This document shows positions 11,374 through 22,484 of a stretch of DNA of 64,000 bases, in pieces. Location of the stretch: NCBI RefSeq assembly GCF_001649575.2, contig NC_051445.1, positions 29,217,946-29,281,945 on the forward strand, written 5' to 3'. The translations under genes were made by a program, and so were the position numbers. This DNA comes from Kryptolebias marmoratus (taxonomy: Eukaryota; Chordata; Actinopteri; Cyprinodontiformes; Rivulidae). The number at the start of each line of letters is the position of its first letter. Positions within the stretch are counted from its first letter, which is position 1. The notes beneath the pieces are model-generated. The model worked only from the letters and a program-made list of their open reading frames with translations. It ran no database searches and was not told the DNA's origin.

Positions 11374-11517
11374 CCTGAGCGTGTGTAAAAGGATTTGTGC
11401 GTGTGTAAAAATATTTGTGGGTGTGTAAAAGGATTTGTGTGTGTGTAAAAATATTTGTGCGTGTGTAAAAGTATTTGTGCGTGTGTAAAAATATTTGTGT
11501 GTGTGAAAATGTACACA
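11374..11517. repeat. 20-bp minisatellite
   Basis: About seven tandem copies of a 20-bp unit, consensus GCGTGTGTAAAANNATTTGT, with the variable dinucleotide alternating between GG, AT and GT. The minus-strand open frames over it (threonine/histidine-rich repeats) are artefacts of the tandem array. Confidence 0.9.
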
Positions 11518-12464
11518 CAAGTCGCCAGATACACACACACAAAACTGCAGTTACGTACAGATCCAGTTACGAGTGCACAACTATTTTTGAGACTCATTTC
11601 ACGCTTCCGGGGAGCTCCCAGATTTGTGCGTAGATGTTGCGTTTAGGTGCTAGTAGAAAGCTGGGTCATCTGAGTTTTCTTCGGAACTTTTTTTTTTTCC
11701 ATAGTTCAACACGGTCAGTAAAACGTGCAAGTTTTAACGTCCACTTACTTCTGACGGTAGACCACAACCGCGATCACTGGGCTGAATCCGTGTATCATTC
11801 ATTCTTTCCATTTACAATTGACTATCAAAAATCAAATAATGAAAAACGGACTGGTTATTTTATTTATTTTTTTTTTTTAATATGACACCAAAAACAAATA
11901 AATGCCTGTTTTTTCGTATTTTACTTTGCAATCCATTTAGTATGTTTGCCTTAATAATTATGCACACCATATGCTGATGATCAGCACATGCAAAATACTA
12001 GGAGGAGGATATGCAAATGTAATTACTTTCCAGTCGCAATGAGATTTACCAAACGTGAAAGTGATTGTGGGTACTGTTTTTGTGTCTATATTTAGCATAG
12101 TTGAAAGGCAGATCCAAAATGACACAGAAATGTCAGCCATAATTGTGGTGAGAAGGAGGCACAGATACAATGACAGACGACGGAGAAAGAAAATCTACAG
12201 TATGTGTGTCCACAATTTTGGAATGTCAAAAATTTAAACTGTAGAGATGTATTGTCTGTCGAGCAATGCTATTTCTGATCTGCTGACTTGGAGCCAATCA
12301 CAAACAGAGGCCATGCAATCTCTCTTATGCACAAACTTCTGCATTTTCTGGCATCTGGGTCATTGCAGTGCACAGTTGCATTCAGTGCTGGGTATTCCCA
12401 GAGTAGTGTGTCAGCAGTGCTGTCCCAAGTGTTGAATGCAATGACATGCAGGATGGGCAAGTAT

Positions 12465-12850
12465 TTTTTTTTTTTTATTTATTTGTTTATTGGTTTTTTT
12501 CACTATATACACACATCAACAAAAGCAAACAAAAACAACCCACCCCAAACAAACAAGAAGCNNNNNNNNNNNNNNNNNNNNNNNNNNNNNNNNNNNNNNN
12601 NNNNNNNNNNNNNNNNNNNNNNNNNNNNNNNNNNNNNNNNNNNNNNNNNNNNNNNNNNNNNCTTCCTGGTGGAGGAGCCCGACGGGGAAAAAATAGGGAA
12701 ATCTTTTTCACGTTGTGTTCGAGGCATCCCCGGAATGTTTCAAAGTAGATAAGAACGAGTTTAACTGGAGGTAGATGTAAAATTATTTTTAGCCTGGAGC
12801 GGAGAAGAGCCTCAAGCGTCCATCTTGGTCCGTACCCACGTGATCCCCCC
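12465..12850 (-). mobile_element. L1-like retrotransposon insertion with 15-bp TSD
   Basis: The insertion splits the Harbinger transposase at MGKY. The 15-bp AGGATGGGCAAGTAT is duplicated exactly at 12450-12464 and 12851-12865. A poly(T) run follows the left copy, so the element is inserted with its poly(A) tail to the left (minus orientation). Its 5-prime end at 12850 reads GGGGGGATCACGTGGGTACG and, a little further, AAGATGGACGC. That start and the long duplication fit an L1 clade LINE that was internally deleted. A 100-N gap hides the middle, so the real length is unknown. Confidence 0.75.
12562..12661. other. assembly gap, 100 N
   Basis: Exactly 100 N, probably a placeholder of unknown true size, inside the L1-like insertion. 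Open frames crossing it are meaningless. Confidence 0.99.
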
Positions 12851-13799
12851 AGGATGGGCAAGTATATCCACTTCTCACGCAATCCGGAATCACTAAATGA
12901 CACTAAGCAGGGCTCTTATGCAGTTGCCGGCTTCCCCCAAACCATTGGAGCAATAGACTGCACTCATATGCAGCTTGTTCTGCCCTCAAACAGGGAGCAC
13001 ATTTTCTGAAATTGCAAGCACACACATTCTTTGAATGTTCAAGTTGTGTCTGACTCAAGTGGGGTAATTACAAAGATTGAAACAAAAACCCAGGGTCAGT
13101 GCACAACTCATTCATCCTCAGAAACAGAGTGATTTTCTCATTTGCTGAGAGTTGGAGAATATGAAGATGACTGGTTAAATCTATTTACAGTTTGTGAAGG
13201 CCATTACTCAAATTAATGCTGAATATGTGTTATTCTAATTTTTATATGAATGTGCATACCCCCTGGCGCACATCAGAACGACTGATATCGAGGAGCACAC
13301 CTGCAGCATGCTAAAAGGTTGGTTCCATTGCCTGGATCACAACAGAGTTGTGTTCTTATATAGCCCAGAAAAGGTTGCACAGATTGTAGTTGCCTGCTGA
13401 ATGTTGCACAATATCACACACTGCTACGAGTTGGAGCATGCTGCGCTGACTGTGGAAGACGCTCGTGTCTGGTCACATGAGGGACAGATTATTGCTGTGG
13501 GTTTCACAGACAGGACAATTTGATTCAAAACATCTTCTCATGAGCCATTTGAGGTATACATTTTATTGAAATCAATAATGTAAATAAACAAAAATGAAAA
13601 ACACCATGACGGGCATTAAATTTTGTGACATGTTTGAAAACAAACAAAAACTCTACTTTAACAGCCAACTGAGAATAAAACACCATGGATAAAAAATGTA
13701 AACATGATCATTGTGGCATTGACTATATCTATCTATATCTGACTATATCTCAAAACAATGTTCTTATTTGGGGCTTTGCGTTTTCACAGGTTGTGCTGG

Positions 13800-14534
13800 T
13801 GTCCAACCATGCCCTCTTCATTCGCCAGCAGCACAGGTGAAGGACCACTGCCACTCAAGGATCTCCAGACTGCTGCTAGGGTATTGACAGCCACGGTTAG
13901 ACTCGCCTTGTGTGTGCTACGATGGCCCAAGGGTTACGATGGAGGGCGTGTGCAGCACAGCTCTGACCTCCTGTGCAATGGCTTGTAGTGCATCTGTCTG
14001 TCTTTGTTGCTGCAGCAGCACCGAATTAATGTCATCACAGTCAGGATGCCTTTGGGCTCTGCTGGGACATTTTCTAGTGTAAGCAGATTAGAGGGCTATG
14101 GTAGAGATTTTTTGACATCTATTCTCTAGATAAGAATAGAGATGAACATTATTTTTTTAAAGTCATGGTGGACACAAAATCTAACTGAATAAACAAAATT
14201 ATTTCAAGTATGAAATTCTTTAATTCTGTATTCGATGTGTGGGCGTACCTTGGTTTACTATGATTGGGTCAACCAAGTCATATCCCTTGATTCCACCAAT
14301 CTGCTCATCAGGAAATGTTTCCTGAATACGCTGCTTAATTGGAGAGAGAAGGATCTCTTTTGCTGGGCCCCCACGTGTTTTATTTGAAGAAATTTTATTG
14401 TAGGAAAGTTTATTTTTTCTTTGTTTTTCTGAGGCTATCTGGCCATCTCCTTTCACTTCCTCTGGAGATCTTATGGTTTGGGTCACAGCATTCACCTTTT
14501 CACAGATAGCCTCCCAAATTGTTTCTTCTGACAA
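13800..14534 (-). pseudogene. Harbinger A Myb/SANT-like DNA-binding protein
   Basis: The second gene of a Harbinger element: a Myb/SANT-like protein that in active elements helps bring the transposase to the ends. From 14534 down, the minus strand reads WEAICEKVNAV, RSPEEVK, then a basic region and GGPAKEILLSPIKQRIQETF and GGIKGYDLVDP. This matches the layout of the MSANTD-type accessory protein (trihelix, then a GGP-LTP-E segment, then GG-GFD). A C-terminal helical piece QQQRQTDALQAIAQEV lies at about 14030-13970. It is convergent with transposase A. The helix around the W/K residues of SANT is partly corrupted (frameshift around 14450) and the C-terminal part is in another frame, so it is probably dead. 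Confidence 0.7.
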
Positions 14535-14829
14535 CGCTTAGATGTCTCTGCTGGAGTTCGCCAATGTGAGTATTTGCCTCCTCGACCAGTACCTTCTACT
14601 CCATGGCTTCAAACATTATTTAGGGTCCCAAGCCCGCGGAAGCAAGCGAACAGCCAATGCAAGGCATGGCCATTCGCCTGCTCCCAGCAGAGCAGGGAAT
14701 CCTATTGTTTTTGTACAGATTTTTCATCCATACAAATTCTTCTCCGGTAAAACACGTTAGCCAGAAAAACCAGAAACTGCTGGGGAAAAGCCAACCAGAC
14801 AGCCTGATAGAAAAATCCTACCGCTACTC

Positions 14830-15110
14830 AGACAAAAAAAAAAAAATCATGTTGTCCATATCTGGGGGGTGCTATAGCAAAGGACAATGTGTTTTTGCTC
14901 ATAACTCCTAAACTGCAAGTCCTACACTCAAAATCTTGACGGGACCTTAAAGTTTGGATGATTCTGCATCACTTTTACACTTCCGCCTAACTACATTTTT
15001 TGCTATAGCGCGATGAAATTGGTACAGATTATCAAGACCGCACCTTAAAATTATATCTTTAAGAAATATCAATCAATATCAATATCACGAAAGCTGTCAA
15101 AAGTACAAAA
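14830..15110. repeat. fragment of teleost interspersed repeat
   Basis: Phrases such as GGGGGGTGCTATAGCAAAGG, CTCATAACTCCTAAACTGCA and GCGCGATGAAATTGGTACAG belong to the same style of non-coding fish repeat as 7438-8380. It ends in short AATATCAATATC repeats. Confidence 0.4.
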
Positions 15111-15150
15111 TACAAAAAATAAATTCTTATATATATGTATATATATTTAT

Positions 15151-15470
15151 CAGGGTTTCCCCCAGAAAAGAGGCTAAACTTAGTGGTAGGTGGCTGTTCG
15201 CCGGCTGATTGTGATTTAGTAAAGAAAAAAAAGATTAAAGTTAACAGGAAAGTTAAAAATATGGCTATTTATTTACCACACGTCATATTAATATTTTCAC
15301 TAAGTACAAAACATGCCTACCGTATTCAGTCTTGTAAAGCCACTTGCTGAACTTCGGCTCAACTAACCATTTTTGGTTAAACCCGCTTGTTCGATGTTTA
15401 TTGCTGTGGCTCCAACAACGTGCTAACTCAAGGTGAAGGTGGCTCGGCCTTAGGGCTCATTAGAGTCACG
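15151..15470 (+). mobile_element. hAT-like element, left end fragment
   Basis: It begins with CAGGGTTTCCCCCAG, whose reverse complement is the right end of the element at 53565-54481 (ACTGGGAGAAACCCTG). From about 15290 it shares a long internal block with that element (ATATTTTCACTAAGTACAAA, then TTTTTGGTTAAACCCGCT). Homology stops near 15465, where Harbinger B coding sequence begins. CAGGG ends fit hAT-superfamily non-autonomous elements; no transposase is seen. Confidence 0.6.
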
Positions 15471-15483
15471 CAGGGCTCCGCGA

Positions 15484-16500
15484 ATGGCGCACAGACCTGA
15501 GCATGCGGTGGTGGTGTCGGAGCTGATGGCCGATCATGGCTACCAGAGAACATCGAAGCAGTGTAGAGATAAATTTAAAAAACTGAAGTGTGATTACCGC
15601 ATGATAAAGGACCGCAATGGAAGTAGTGGTTCAAACCGCAAAACATGGAAGTGGTTTGACCAGATGGACACCATTTACGGACATCGGCCATCTAACAATG
15701 GGAGGGAGAGTGGCTTGGATACGGCCTCTTCACTGCTGGAATCCATGATGGACGATGGTGAGTGTTTTTAACTGTAAGCATATTTTATATTAAAGTTACT
15801 TATTCCATCGGTGGTGAGTGTACTTTGAAAAAATAAACAAAATTAACTCTGACGCCATTGCCCCCGGATGCAGTTGGACAGCTAAGTACTAGCATCGATG
15901 CTAACTGTGAACTGTTCGTGTGTACTACTTTGGTCTGCAACTACATATCTTAATGTAGGTTTCCTGAAGTTTTGTGTTTCTTTTGTTTTAGAACTTTTCC
16001 CAAAATCGAACGATAACCTTCCATGCCACCTGGATCATTCCTCCGCTCCATTGGCCTTGATATTAAACATTAACATTTTTTTTCTGTTGCCCAAAGTATA
16101 ACACCTGTATTCACCTGTTTAATATCAGCACACTCATTGATTTTGCTTACAATAAAGCCTTTTCCTCAGTTGCAACACCTTTCTTTGTTTTAGGCCTTTT
16201 TCCACACTACAGTCTCTAGACTTGGTTTTTGTTGACCACTTGCCACTTCTTCTTTTCTGTCTAGGCAAGAGAAAGCGCGGCACAACTAAGGAGCAGTCAT
16301 TTGTTGCAGCAGTGCAGGCAGAAGACGAGAAGACGAGGGCACAGCGGGACCAACACGTCCATTTTGTGCTGTATGAAGCACGGGAAGCAAGAGAACAAGA
16401 GGCGGCCTTGAGGAGGGGAGATGCAACACAACGCTGCCTTTAATCAAGCGTTCCTTGGGATGTTGGGGGACAATGCACATGCTCTGACCCATAAGCATTC
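15484..16500 (+). pseudogene. Harbinger B Myb/SANT-like protein
   Basis: A multi-exon Harbinger accessory gene. Exon at 15484-15760: YQRTSKQCRDKFKKLKCDYR, then IKDRNGSSGSNRKTWKWFDQ and MDTIYGHRP, which is the second half of a Myb/SANT-like trihelix followed by the usual FYD-LLG-RP block. It ends at a GTGAGT donor near 15760. A terminal exon after TTTTCTGTCTAG (16264) reads GKRKRGTTKEQSFVAAV and a charged helix to about 16410, then shifts frame and ends with a hydrophobic helix. AATAAA follows at 16554. The N-terminal third of the SANT domain is missing because the hAT fragment lies directly upstream. It is convergent with transposase B. Confidence 0.75.
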
Positions 16501-17133
16501 TTGATTTTTGATGATTTTCTATACATTTCTACTATTACATCTGTTTTTGTTTAAATAAAAATGTTTTCTGAAGTCCTTGCATCATCATTTGTGTTGTTAA
16601 GAGTGTACAGTGATCTGTGAAATTTCCATTTGCACTTCAGCTTTAATGATTCTTAACTCTCCTGTTATGTTGCAGGTAAATCCACCCATTTTAAAATTCA
16701 AAAATCTAACAAAATAGTCCCAAGTACTTTTTCTGTATGAAGCCTCTTCTACTTGGCTTGGCTTAACATAAAATGAAAACAGTTCATTTTAGATATTTGC
16801 ATCCCCCATCTGCATTTATATTTTACATAGATACTGTTCAGGTCAAGTTCATCCAGCAGTCAAAGTTAAGAGTAAAAAGGGTCAAAACTTTCTTATTTTG
16901 TTCATTTATGGTTCAAAAACATTGATTAATAGGTGTCTCAAGTTTATTTATAAACATCATTCCTTGAAAAGCAAAAAGTTAGAAATTAAAAAAAAACAAT
17001 TTCAAGTATAAACAGATTTATTTTGTTAATAAAAACAAAATGCATACATTGAAATAAAAAAAAGAAAAACATGCTTTGAACAAAAAGAAAGCAGAGTAAA
17101 GAAATTAATTAATGGCAGTGAACAGATTTGAAA

Positions 17134-18522
17134 TTAACTGTTGCTGTTAACGAGGTACACCATAAGAGCATCTCTGACATGTCTGCCCTCATCCAAATCG
17201 CGTGGCACTCTTTGCCCTGGCTGCAGTGCAGCTGCTTCTGCATCCGGTAGGTCCAATGAGGTCTGAAATGACTCAACATGATTTTCACAAAGATTATGCA
17301 GAGCACAGCAGGTCAGCACCATAGACTTGACAAGTTCAACATCACAGTCATTCCTTTTGAGAAGGCAACGCCTTCTACCCTTCAGCCTTCCAAAAGCATT
17401 TTCGACCACAACCTGTGCGCTACACATTTTTTTGTTGAGGAACTGCTGTTCTGAAGTTAGTCTTCCAGTGTCGGGAAATGGTTTTAAGAGCCAGTCAAGC
17501 AAGGGATAAGCAGAGTCACCCAGGATGTAATAACCGGTAGCCACTGTGCCAATGTTCCTGATGTGAGGTGGAAACAGGTTTCCGCGGCTGGCTAGCTATG
17601 ACAGAGCGGACAGTCTGAAAACCCTGGCATCATGCGAGTTCCCTGACAGTCCAGCAAACAAATTCCAGAAGATTCCCTTTCCATCCACAGCAGCCTGAAG
17701 GATAATGGAATGCCAACCTTTTCTATTAAAATAGTGTGTGGTAGTGGTGTGGTGCTATGATGGGTATGTGGCAGCCATCAACAGCACCCACACACTGTGG
17801 GAGCCCCCACCTGTTTTCAATGTACATGGCAATTTCTCTAAAACGGTCTTCATTAGGGAAACGGATCTGCTCTGGCACCAACACTTTCTCTGCTGCAACA
17901 CAAAACTCCTGCACACACCTACACACCGTTGTAATGCTGACTCCAAAAGATGTCCAACACTCCTGTACTCTAAGCTAGTAGCCAGCTTCCACAGTGCAAT
18001 GGCCACTCTCTTCTTTAATGGTACACAATGGCGGAAAGTCATATGCTGTCGCTCCAGAGCTGGAGGAAGTTTGTTGCACAGGTAGATAAACGTTTGTTCC
18101 GTCATCCAGAAGTTCTGCAACCACTGCACGTCTGTGAATCCAGGAACAACAACATCCCACCACTCGGAGGCTCGGTTAAACGCCCAGACTTTTGGTTTGC
18201 GGCGCTGATTTTATAGGAGATTCATCTGAAAAAAACACACGCAGCATATTAGCTTGTTTCATCAACATCACACACGGTACTTTTACGCTCAGCATTGTTC
18301 GTACAGCCCACTAGCAGATTAGCATTAGTTTACCATCAAACGTCGTCTAGATCGTGTCCTATCTTCGTCTTCATACTGCTTTAGCACTTTCCACACTCTC
18401 CTGTACTTCTCCTGTGTGTTTCGCTTTACTGCTCGCAGCCTTCTCCTGTATTCTTCTCTTTGGCGTCTTGCCAAAAGCCACAGACTGAGCAAAATGTTTA
18501 ATAACACGACCATGTCCTCCAT
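17134..18522 (-). pseudogene. PIF/Harbinger transposase B
   Basis: Transposase of the second Harbinger. A first exon (18522-18328) encodes MEDMVVLLNILLSLWLLARR and a basic helix, with a donor near 18325. After an acceptor near 18226 the main exon reads RRKPKVWAFNRASEWWDVVV, DVQWLQNFWMTEQTFIYLCN and MTFRHCVPLKKRVAIALWKL; an early in-frame TAA lies near 18215. After a frameshift near 17940 it goes on with VLVPEQIRFPNEDRFREIAM and WGLPQCVGAVDGCHIPI (catalytic GAVDGCH motif present), and then YYILGDSAYPLLDWLLKPF (second D), VVENAFGRLKGRRRCLLKR (the E in VVENAFG) and VLTCCALHNLCE. So D, D and E of the DDE triad are all still visible, although a second break lies between 17726 and 17544. Confidence 0.9.
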
Positions 18523-18609
18523 TGTTGTGTTTGTGATCTTCTTCTTCTTCCTCTTCTTCTTCTACTACTTGAACTTCTTCTGCTACATTTAATGGTGGCT
18601 TACAAAAAG

Positions 18610-18775
18610 CTTTGGAGCATTACCGCCACCAGCTGGCAAAGGCGCGTAATGACAATTTCCGGACTCGGGGACCGCCCAGAACCTGCCCACTAGAACTGTA
18701 CAGAAGTGTAATGGAAAACCACCCGAACCGTGCCGTACCGTCCTGTACAGGCACTAGTAGAAAATGGGCATTAGT
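18610..18775. mobile_element. Harbinger B right terminal region
   Basis: Beyond the transposase start the sequence contains GTGTAATGGAAAACCACCCG, AACCGTGCCGTACCGTCCTG and ACTAGTAGAAAATGGGCATTA. This CCG/GTACCG-rich run ending in GGGCATTA is the usual look of fish Harbinger termini. The left partner is not found; the hAT fragment at 15151-15470 sits where it should be. Confidence 0.6.
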
Positions 18776-18977
18776 GATTCAGACTTCTTCGATGTCCAAA
18801 GGCCTTTCCATACTCCTCCGAATCATGAAGTCAGCTATCATTCATGTGGTCGTATGATGAAAATTGTGTAATTTTTGTTCAGATAGCAGCTTTGCTCACC
18901 ACTTCGTAATACAAGGCTGGGGCCAAACTTTGAAAAATGTTACAATTAAATAGTGTTTAAAGGAATCATGGTGGTTT

Positions 18978-19200
18978 TGTTGCCTCCCAGCAACAATGTT
19001 GCAGGGTCACTTCCTGCCCTGGGGCCTTTCTGGATGTTTCCATGTTCTCCCTGTGCACACGTGGGTTTAGTCCGGGTACTCGGGTTTCCTCCCACAGACG
19101 GAAAACATGCATGTTAGGTTAATTGGTAACTGTAAAATTGTCCCTAGGTATGAGTGAGAGTGCGAATGGTTGTTTTTCTCATTTGTTTGTATCTCATTTG
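18978..19200 (+). mobile_element. SINE core/tail fragment (V-SINE-like)
   Basis: Contains CCATGTTCTCCCTGTGCACA, TTTCCTCCCACAGACGG and ACATGCATGTTAGGTTAATT, followed by GTATGAGTGAGAGTGCGAAT. This is the conserved central domain and tail of a widespread vertebrate tRNA-derived SINE group. The tRNA-like head is not preserved. Confidence 0.65.
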
Positions 19201-19574
19201 TGAATGTATCTGGCAATATACAAAAAATTACTAAAATTATGGAAATTAAATGTTTTATATAACAAGTGTTTGTGATGTACAATACATTTTACAGTAAAAA
19301 TACTTTTTTTTTAAATAACAGAAGTGTTTGGGAATGTACCAGAAAGTAAAATGTGACAATACAATTGTATCCATTTTTAATTACCACAACAGTATGTAAG
19401 TTCAACATAATAAACTGTTAAATTGTGGGAAAAATCTGTTTTACGGTTGACAGAAATGTCTGTACAATAAATGGAAAATGTCCAGTTACTTTTCTGCTAG
19501 GACTTTCTCTGTTTTTTCCAGACATTTTTTTTCCAGTGGGAGATCAAAATAATGCCTGTAAATTACAATGTAGT
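19201..19574. other. no gene recognised
   Basis: A/T-rich DNA with nothing identifiable. Confidence 0.45.
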
Positions 19575-19850
19575 TGTCACGATTCCGGTGGAAGGACGAC
19601 CACAGTGCAGCGGGTTAATCCGAAAAATCTCTTTATTAAAATGACCAAAAACTCTGGGACGTGGCCTGAAGTATTTGCAGCACAAAATACAAAAACTAGG
19701 TCATAAAGAACCAATCGTGTACAAAAGCCGAGGACCCAACGTCCAACTAAAACCACGGGGCGCTTAAATACAAACACAGGTAATTAAAACATTCAAGACA
19801 AGTGCGCCAAAAAAACGAAAACGTGAAAACAAATAGAAAACAAAAACCCG
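19575..19850 (-). mobile_element. probable solo LTR (minus)
   Basis: Starts TGTCACGATTCCGGTGG. On the minus strand it has a TATTTAAGCG box (near 19760), then AATAAAGAGAT (near 19636) about 30 bp before a typical GGTCGTCCTTCCACCGG end, the layout of promoter, polyadenylation signal and U5 of an LTR. The far edge and target duplication were not found. Confidence 0.45.
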
Positions 19851-20809
19851 AATTGGAGACCACTCTAACCTTCTTCTCTACTTCATGTTGACACATAACG
19901 TCTAGGGCTGCAGAAGATAAAGCTACATTTTTAACACATTTTGCAGCATCTACCTGCAGATTTCTCTTTTTGTTCTTGCTTTTCTGTACCACCCTTTATC
20001 TTTTGTCTCTATTTTTCATTGTTTGTCTTTCTGATGTAACAAGTGAGTTGCGAGGATAGGATGGGGAGAGGAGCAAGAGAGGCAAGAGTTCAGGCTACGA
20101 GATGTGACTGGGTCAGCTCATTGATCAGTTGAGCCACTAGTAATTATTCATGAGTTGTTTTTTTTTAAACAAAAAATTCAAATCAGGTGTGTCAAAACCG
20201 AGACACATCTACATTTTAGATGTGACATATCAAGAAGATCAAGCCACACTAGTACAACACTGAAGGGACAATGGTGTCATAGGCAGGTCATGAGACCAGC
20301 AAGACCAGTCTTGCTTCAAATTCTCAACAGCCAAACCACATGGACATGTCATGGACAGGTTACTACTGCAGTCACCACATTGCTCAACACTAGTCTGTGA
20401 ACCTCGATATGCTGCCACCAACAACTATTGCAACCTCACTGTGAAAGTTTTGTGCATGCTCAAAACCCTCCACAACTTTTCATGCTCCATTAACTGTAAT
20501 GGGGACTCCACTGTTTTGTTTTTGCTTTTGTATAGTATTTTCTTATTTGCACATATAAATGATATCAAACCAGCAACAATCCTGAACAGATTCCAAGATT
20601 TAGGTTATTAAAGATATAGCATTCCTTAAAGGAATGCAAATTGTCTGTCACCTCTCATGCTAGAGTTTTAAACTAAGATCATCTTATGTTGAGAAATGAA
20701 AGAATGTATTACCATTATGGTCAAACCATGAAAATACTGTTATCCTTGATTTCATGCGACATTGTGAGATTTTATGAGATCGGACAGCGCTCAGAGTATG
20801 TGTTGTGAA
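19851..20809. other. no gene recognised
   Basis: Open frames of 60-86 codons lack motifs. Possible unrecognised repeat; nothing supported. Confidence 0.4.
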
Positions 20810-20945
20810 TAACTCTCAACTACTACCACACCAAAATAAGGTCAGTAAATGTAAATTGACTGAGGTACAGCCATGTTTGTGTTGGCTAAAGTCAATTAGC
20901 TGTGGTGACCATCTTGAACTGGGTTGACTCCAAATGCTAATGAGT
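20810..20945. repeat. dispersed repeat shared with 23155-23280
   Basis: TCTCAACTACTACCACACCA and GGTTGACTCCAAATGCTAAT match, with gaps, the segment at 23155-23280 (TCTCAACTACTACCACCCCA, GGTTGATTCCAAAGTAGCAG). Same orientation, non-coding; family unknown. Confidence 0.5.
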
Positions 20946-21910
20946 GTTGAGTTGTACTATAGGTGTACTGGTTATCTTTTGAGTTTCATTAACATCTTTC
21001 CATTGGTTCATGAGATATTTTGCTATCTGTACCATTGTACAGATAAACGCACACTGCAAAAACAACCTGAATATGTTTCTCTGTTATAGAGACAGGCAGT
21101 ACTCCATATTGAAGGCAAAACTTAAACTAATGCACAATTTGTTCTAGGGACGTGAGAACCTTCATCTCTCAAGGCGAGTATATCAAGGTTAAAAAACTTC
21201 CCTCCATGTCTCCTGAACAAATATTTTGTCTTCTGCCTAGAAGACCGCATTATTGCTCTCCTGTAATGTGGATGGTGTTTGGATTCCTACTGCTTGCCTG
21301 CAGCCATTGCTAAATTGTGAAAGCCAGTGTTTGAAAGCCTGGAAATTATATTCTCTTTGGAGTTTTACAAAGGCTGCCACGGACCACAGGATTATGGGTT
21401 CTACAGGCTTGTTTTCCTTCACTTTTATGTAATAAAACAAGCCAAACAGCTGAAGGCAAGGCACAACAGGGAGGTAAGCTCAAACGATTCCCCCCTATCC
21501 AAGCAGTTTCTATTTTTGCTCTGCTTCACATCACCAGTTTTCTCCTACCGATCATCCTTACAATACTGAAAACACAGTCACCTAGCAGTTCCCACTGATG
21601 AGTGTGTAATGACACTGCAAGACACAAAGCGTGGAAAAGAAACGAATGGGACAGAAGGGCAGTTCTATTCTTCTTTGGGTCATCAAACCCTTAACCAGTG
21701 CAAGACTTCTGAAGTGCGAGTACAGATAAAATATTGCCTGAAAAAAATGCAAAAATCAAATGCAAAAAAACAAAATGTTTCAAGTAACTGAAGAAAAATG
21801 AAACCAAAACTATAAACATTAGCTTTTTATATGAAAATGCAGCATGAATGTTGAGTGCTGACTGACTGTTGATGAAGAAGGTGAAGCTGGGTTGTTCAAC
21901 CCAAAACAGG
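20946..21910. other. no gene recognised
   Basis: No coding sequence or known repeat recognised. Confidence 0.4.
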
Positions 21911-21914
21911 AGAG

Positions 21915-22480
21915 AAAAAACTAAACAAAACTAAAATCTAAAACTAGCAAAATAGTAGCTAATATCTAAAACTGTCAGAGCAATACATAAAACCTAAAAT
22001 TACCAAAATAGTAGCAAAACTCTATAACTAAAAAAACATCAAGTAAAAGCAAACATGAGCAAAACACAGTAGCTGAAGGCTAAAACTTGTAAAATAGTAG
22101 CTGAAAGCTAAAATTATTAGCACATTAACTAAAAGCTAAAAATAAAACAGTAGCTAAAAGACAGGACAAGCAAAACAGTAGCTACAAGATAAGACTGGCT
22201 AAAGTAGCTAAAAGATAAGACAATTAAACTATAACTGAAAGATAAGATGAGTAGAACAAAAGTTAAAAAAACAGGGAAACATGAGCTAGAAGATAAAACC
22301 AGTAAAACAGTAGCTAAAAGCTAATAGAAGCAAAAAAAAAACTAGATGAAAACTAAACTTATCAGAAAAGAAACTAAAAGAGCAGCAAAAAACAGTAGCT
22401 AACAGAAGAGACCAGGAAAACACTAGCTAAAACACAGTTGCAAGCTAATATCAAAATAGTAGCTTAAAGTCAAAACCAGT
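21915..22480. repeat. degenerate AGCTAAAAGCTAAAAC minisatellite
   Basis: A diverged tandem array of about 15 units of roughly 35-40 bp built on AAAACAGTAGCTAAAAGCTA with variants such as AAAATAGTAGCTGAAAGCTA. The plus strand is strongly purine- and A-biased. No reading frame. Confidence 0.75.
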
Positions 22481-22484
22481 AAAA

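Larger units (their letters stand above)
12121..13530 (+). pseudogene. PIF/Harbinger transposase A, split by insertion
   Basis: A Harbinger (DDE_Tnp_4) transposase remnant on the plus strand. A basic N-terminal segment (RRRHRYNDRRRRKK, about 12149-12190) is followed by YCLSSNAISDLL and, after a frameshift near 12290, ALRFLASG-like HKLLHFLASGSLQ. Then come the helix-turn-helix-like YSQSSVSAVLSQVLNAM and MGKY. After a 386-bp insertion the frame resumes with YIHFSRNPESL, GSYAVAGFPQTIGAIDCTHM (12918-12977; catalytic D of the IDCTH motif present), LNVQVVSDSSGVIT, and finally EEHTCSMLKGWFHCLD and YSPEKVAQIVVAC. At least two stops follow (after HIF near 13008 and near 13397). The partner Myb-like gene lies convergently at 13800-14534. 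Confidence 0.85.

Noticed and set aside
11184..11597. Histidine/threonine repeat protein on the minus strand.
   Set aside because: It is the translation of the 20-bp minisatellite; no independent coding evidence.
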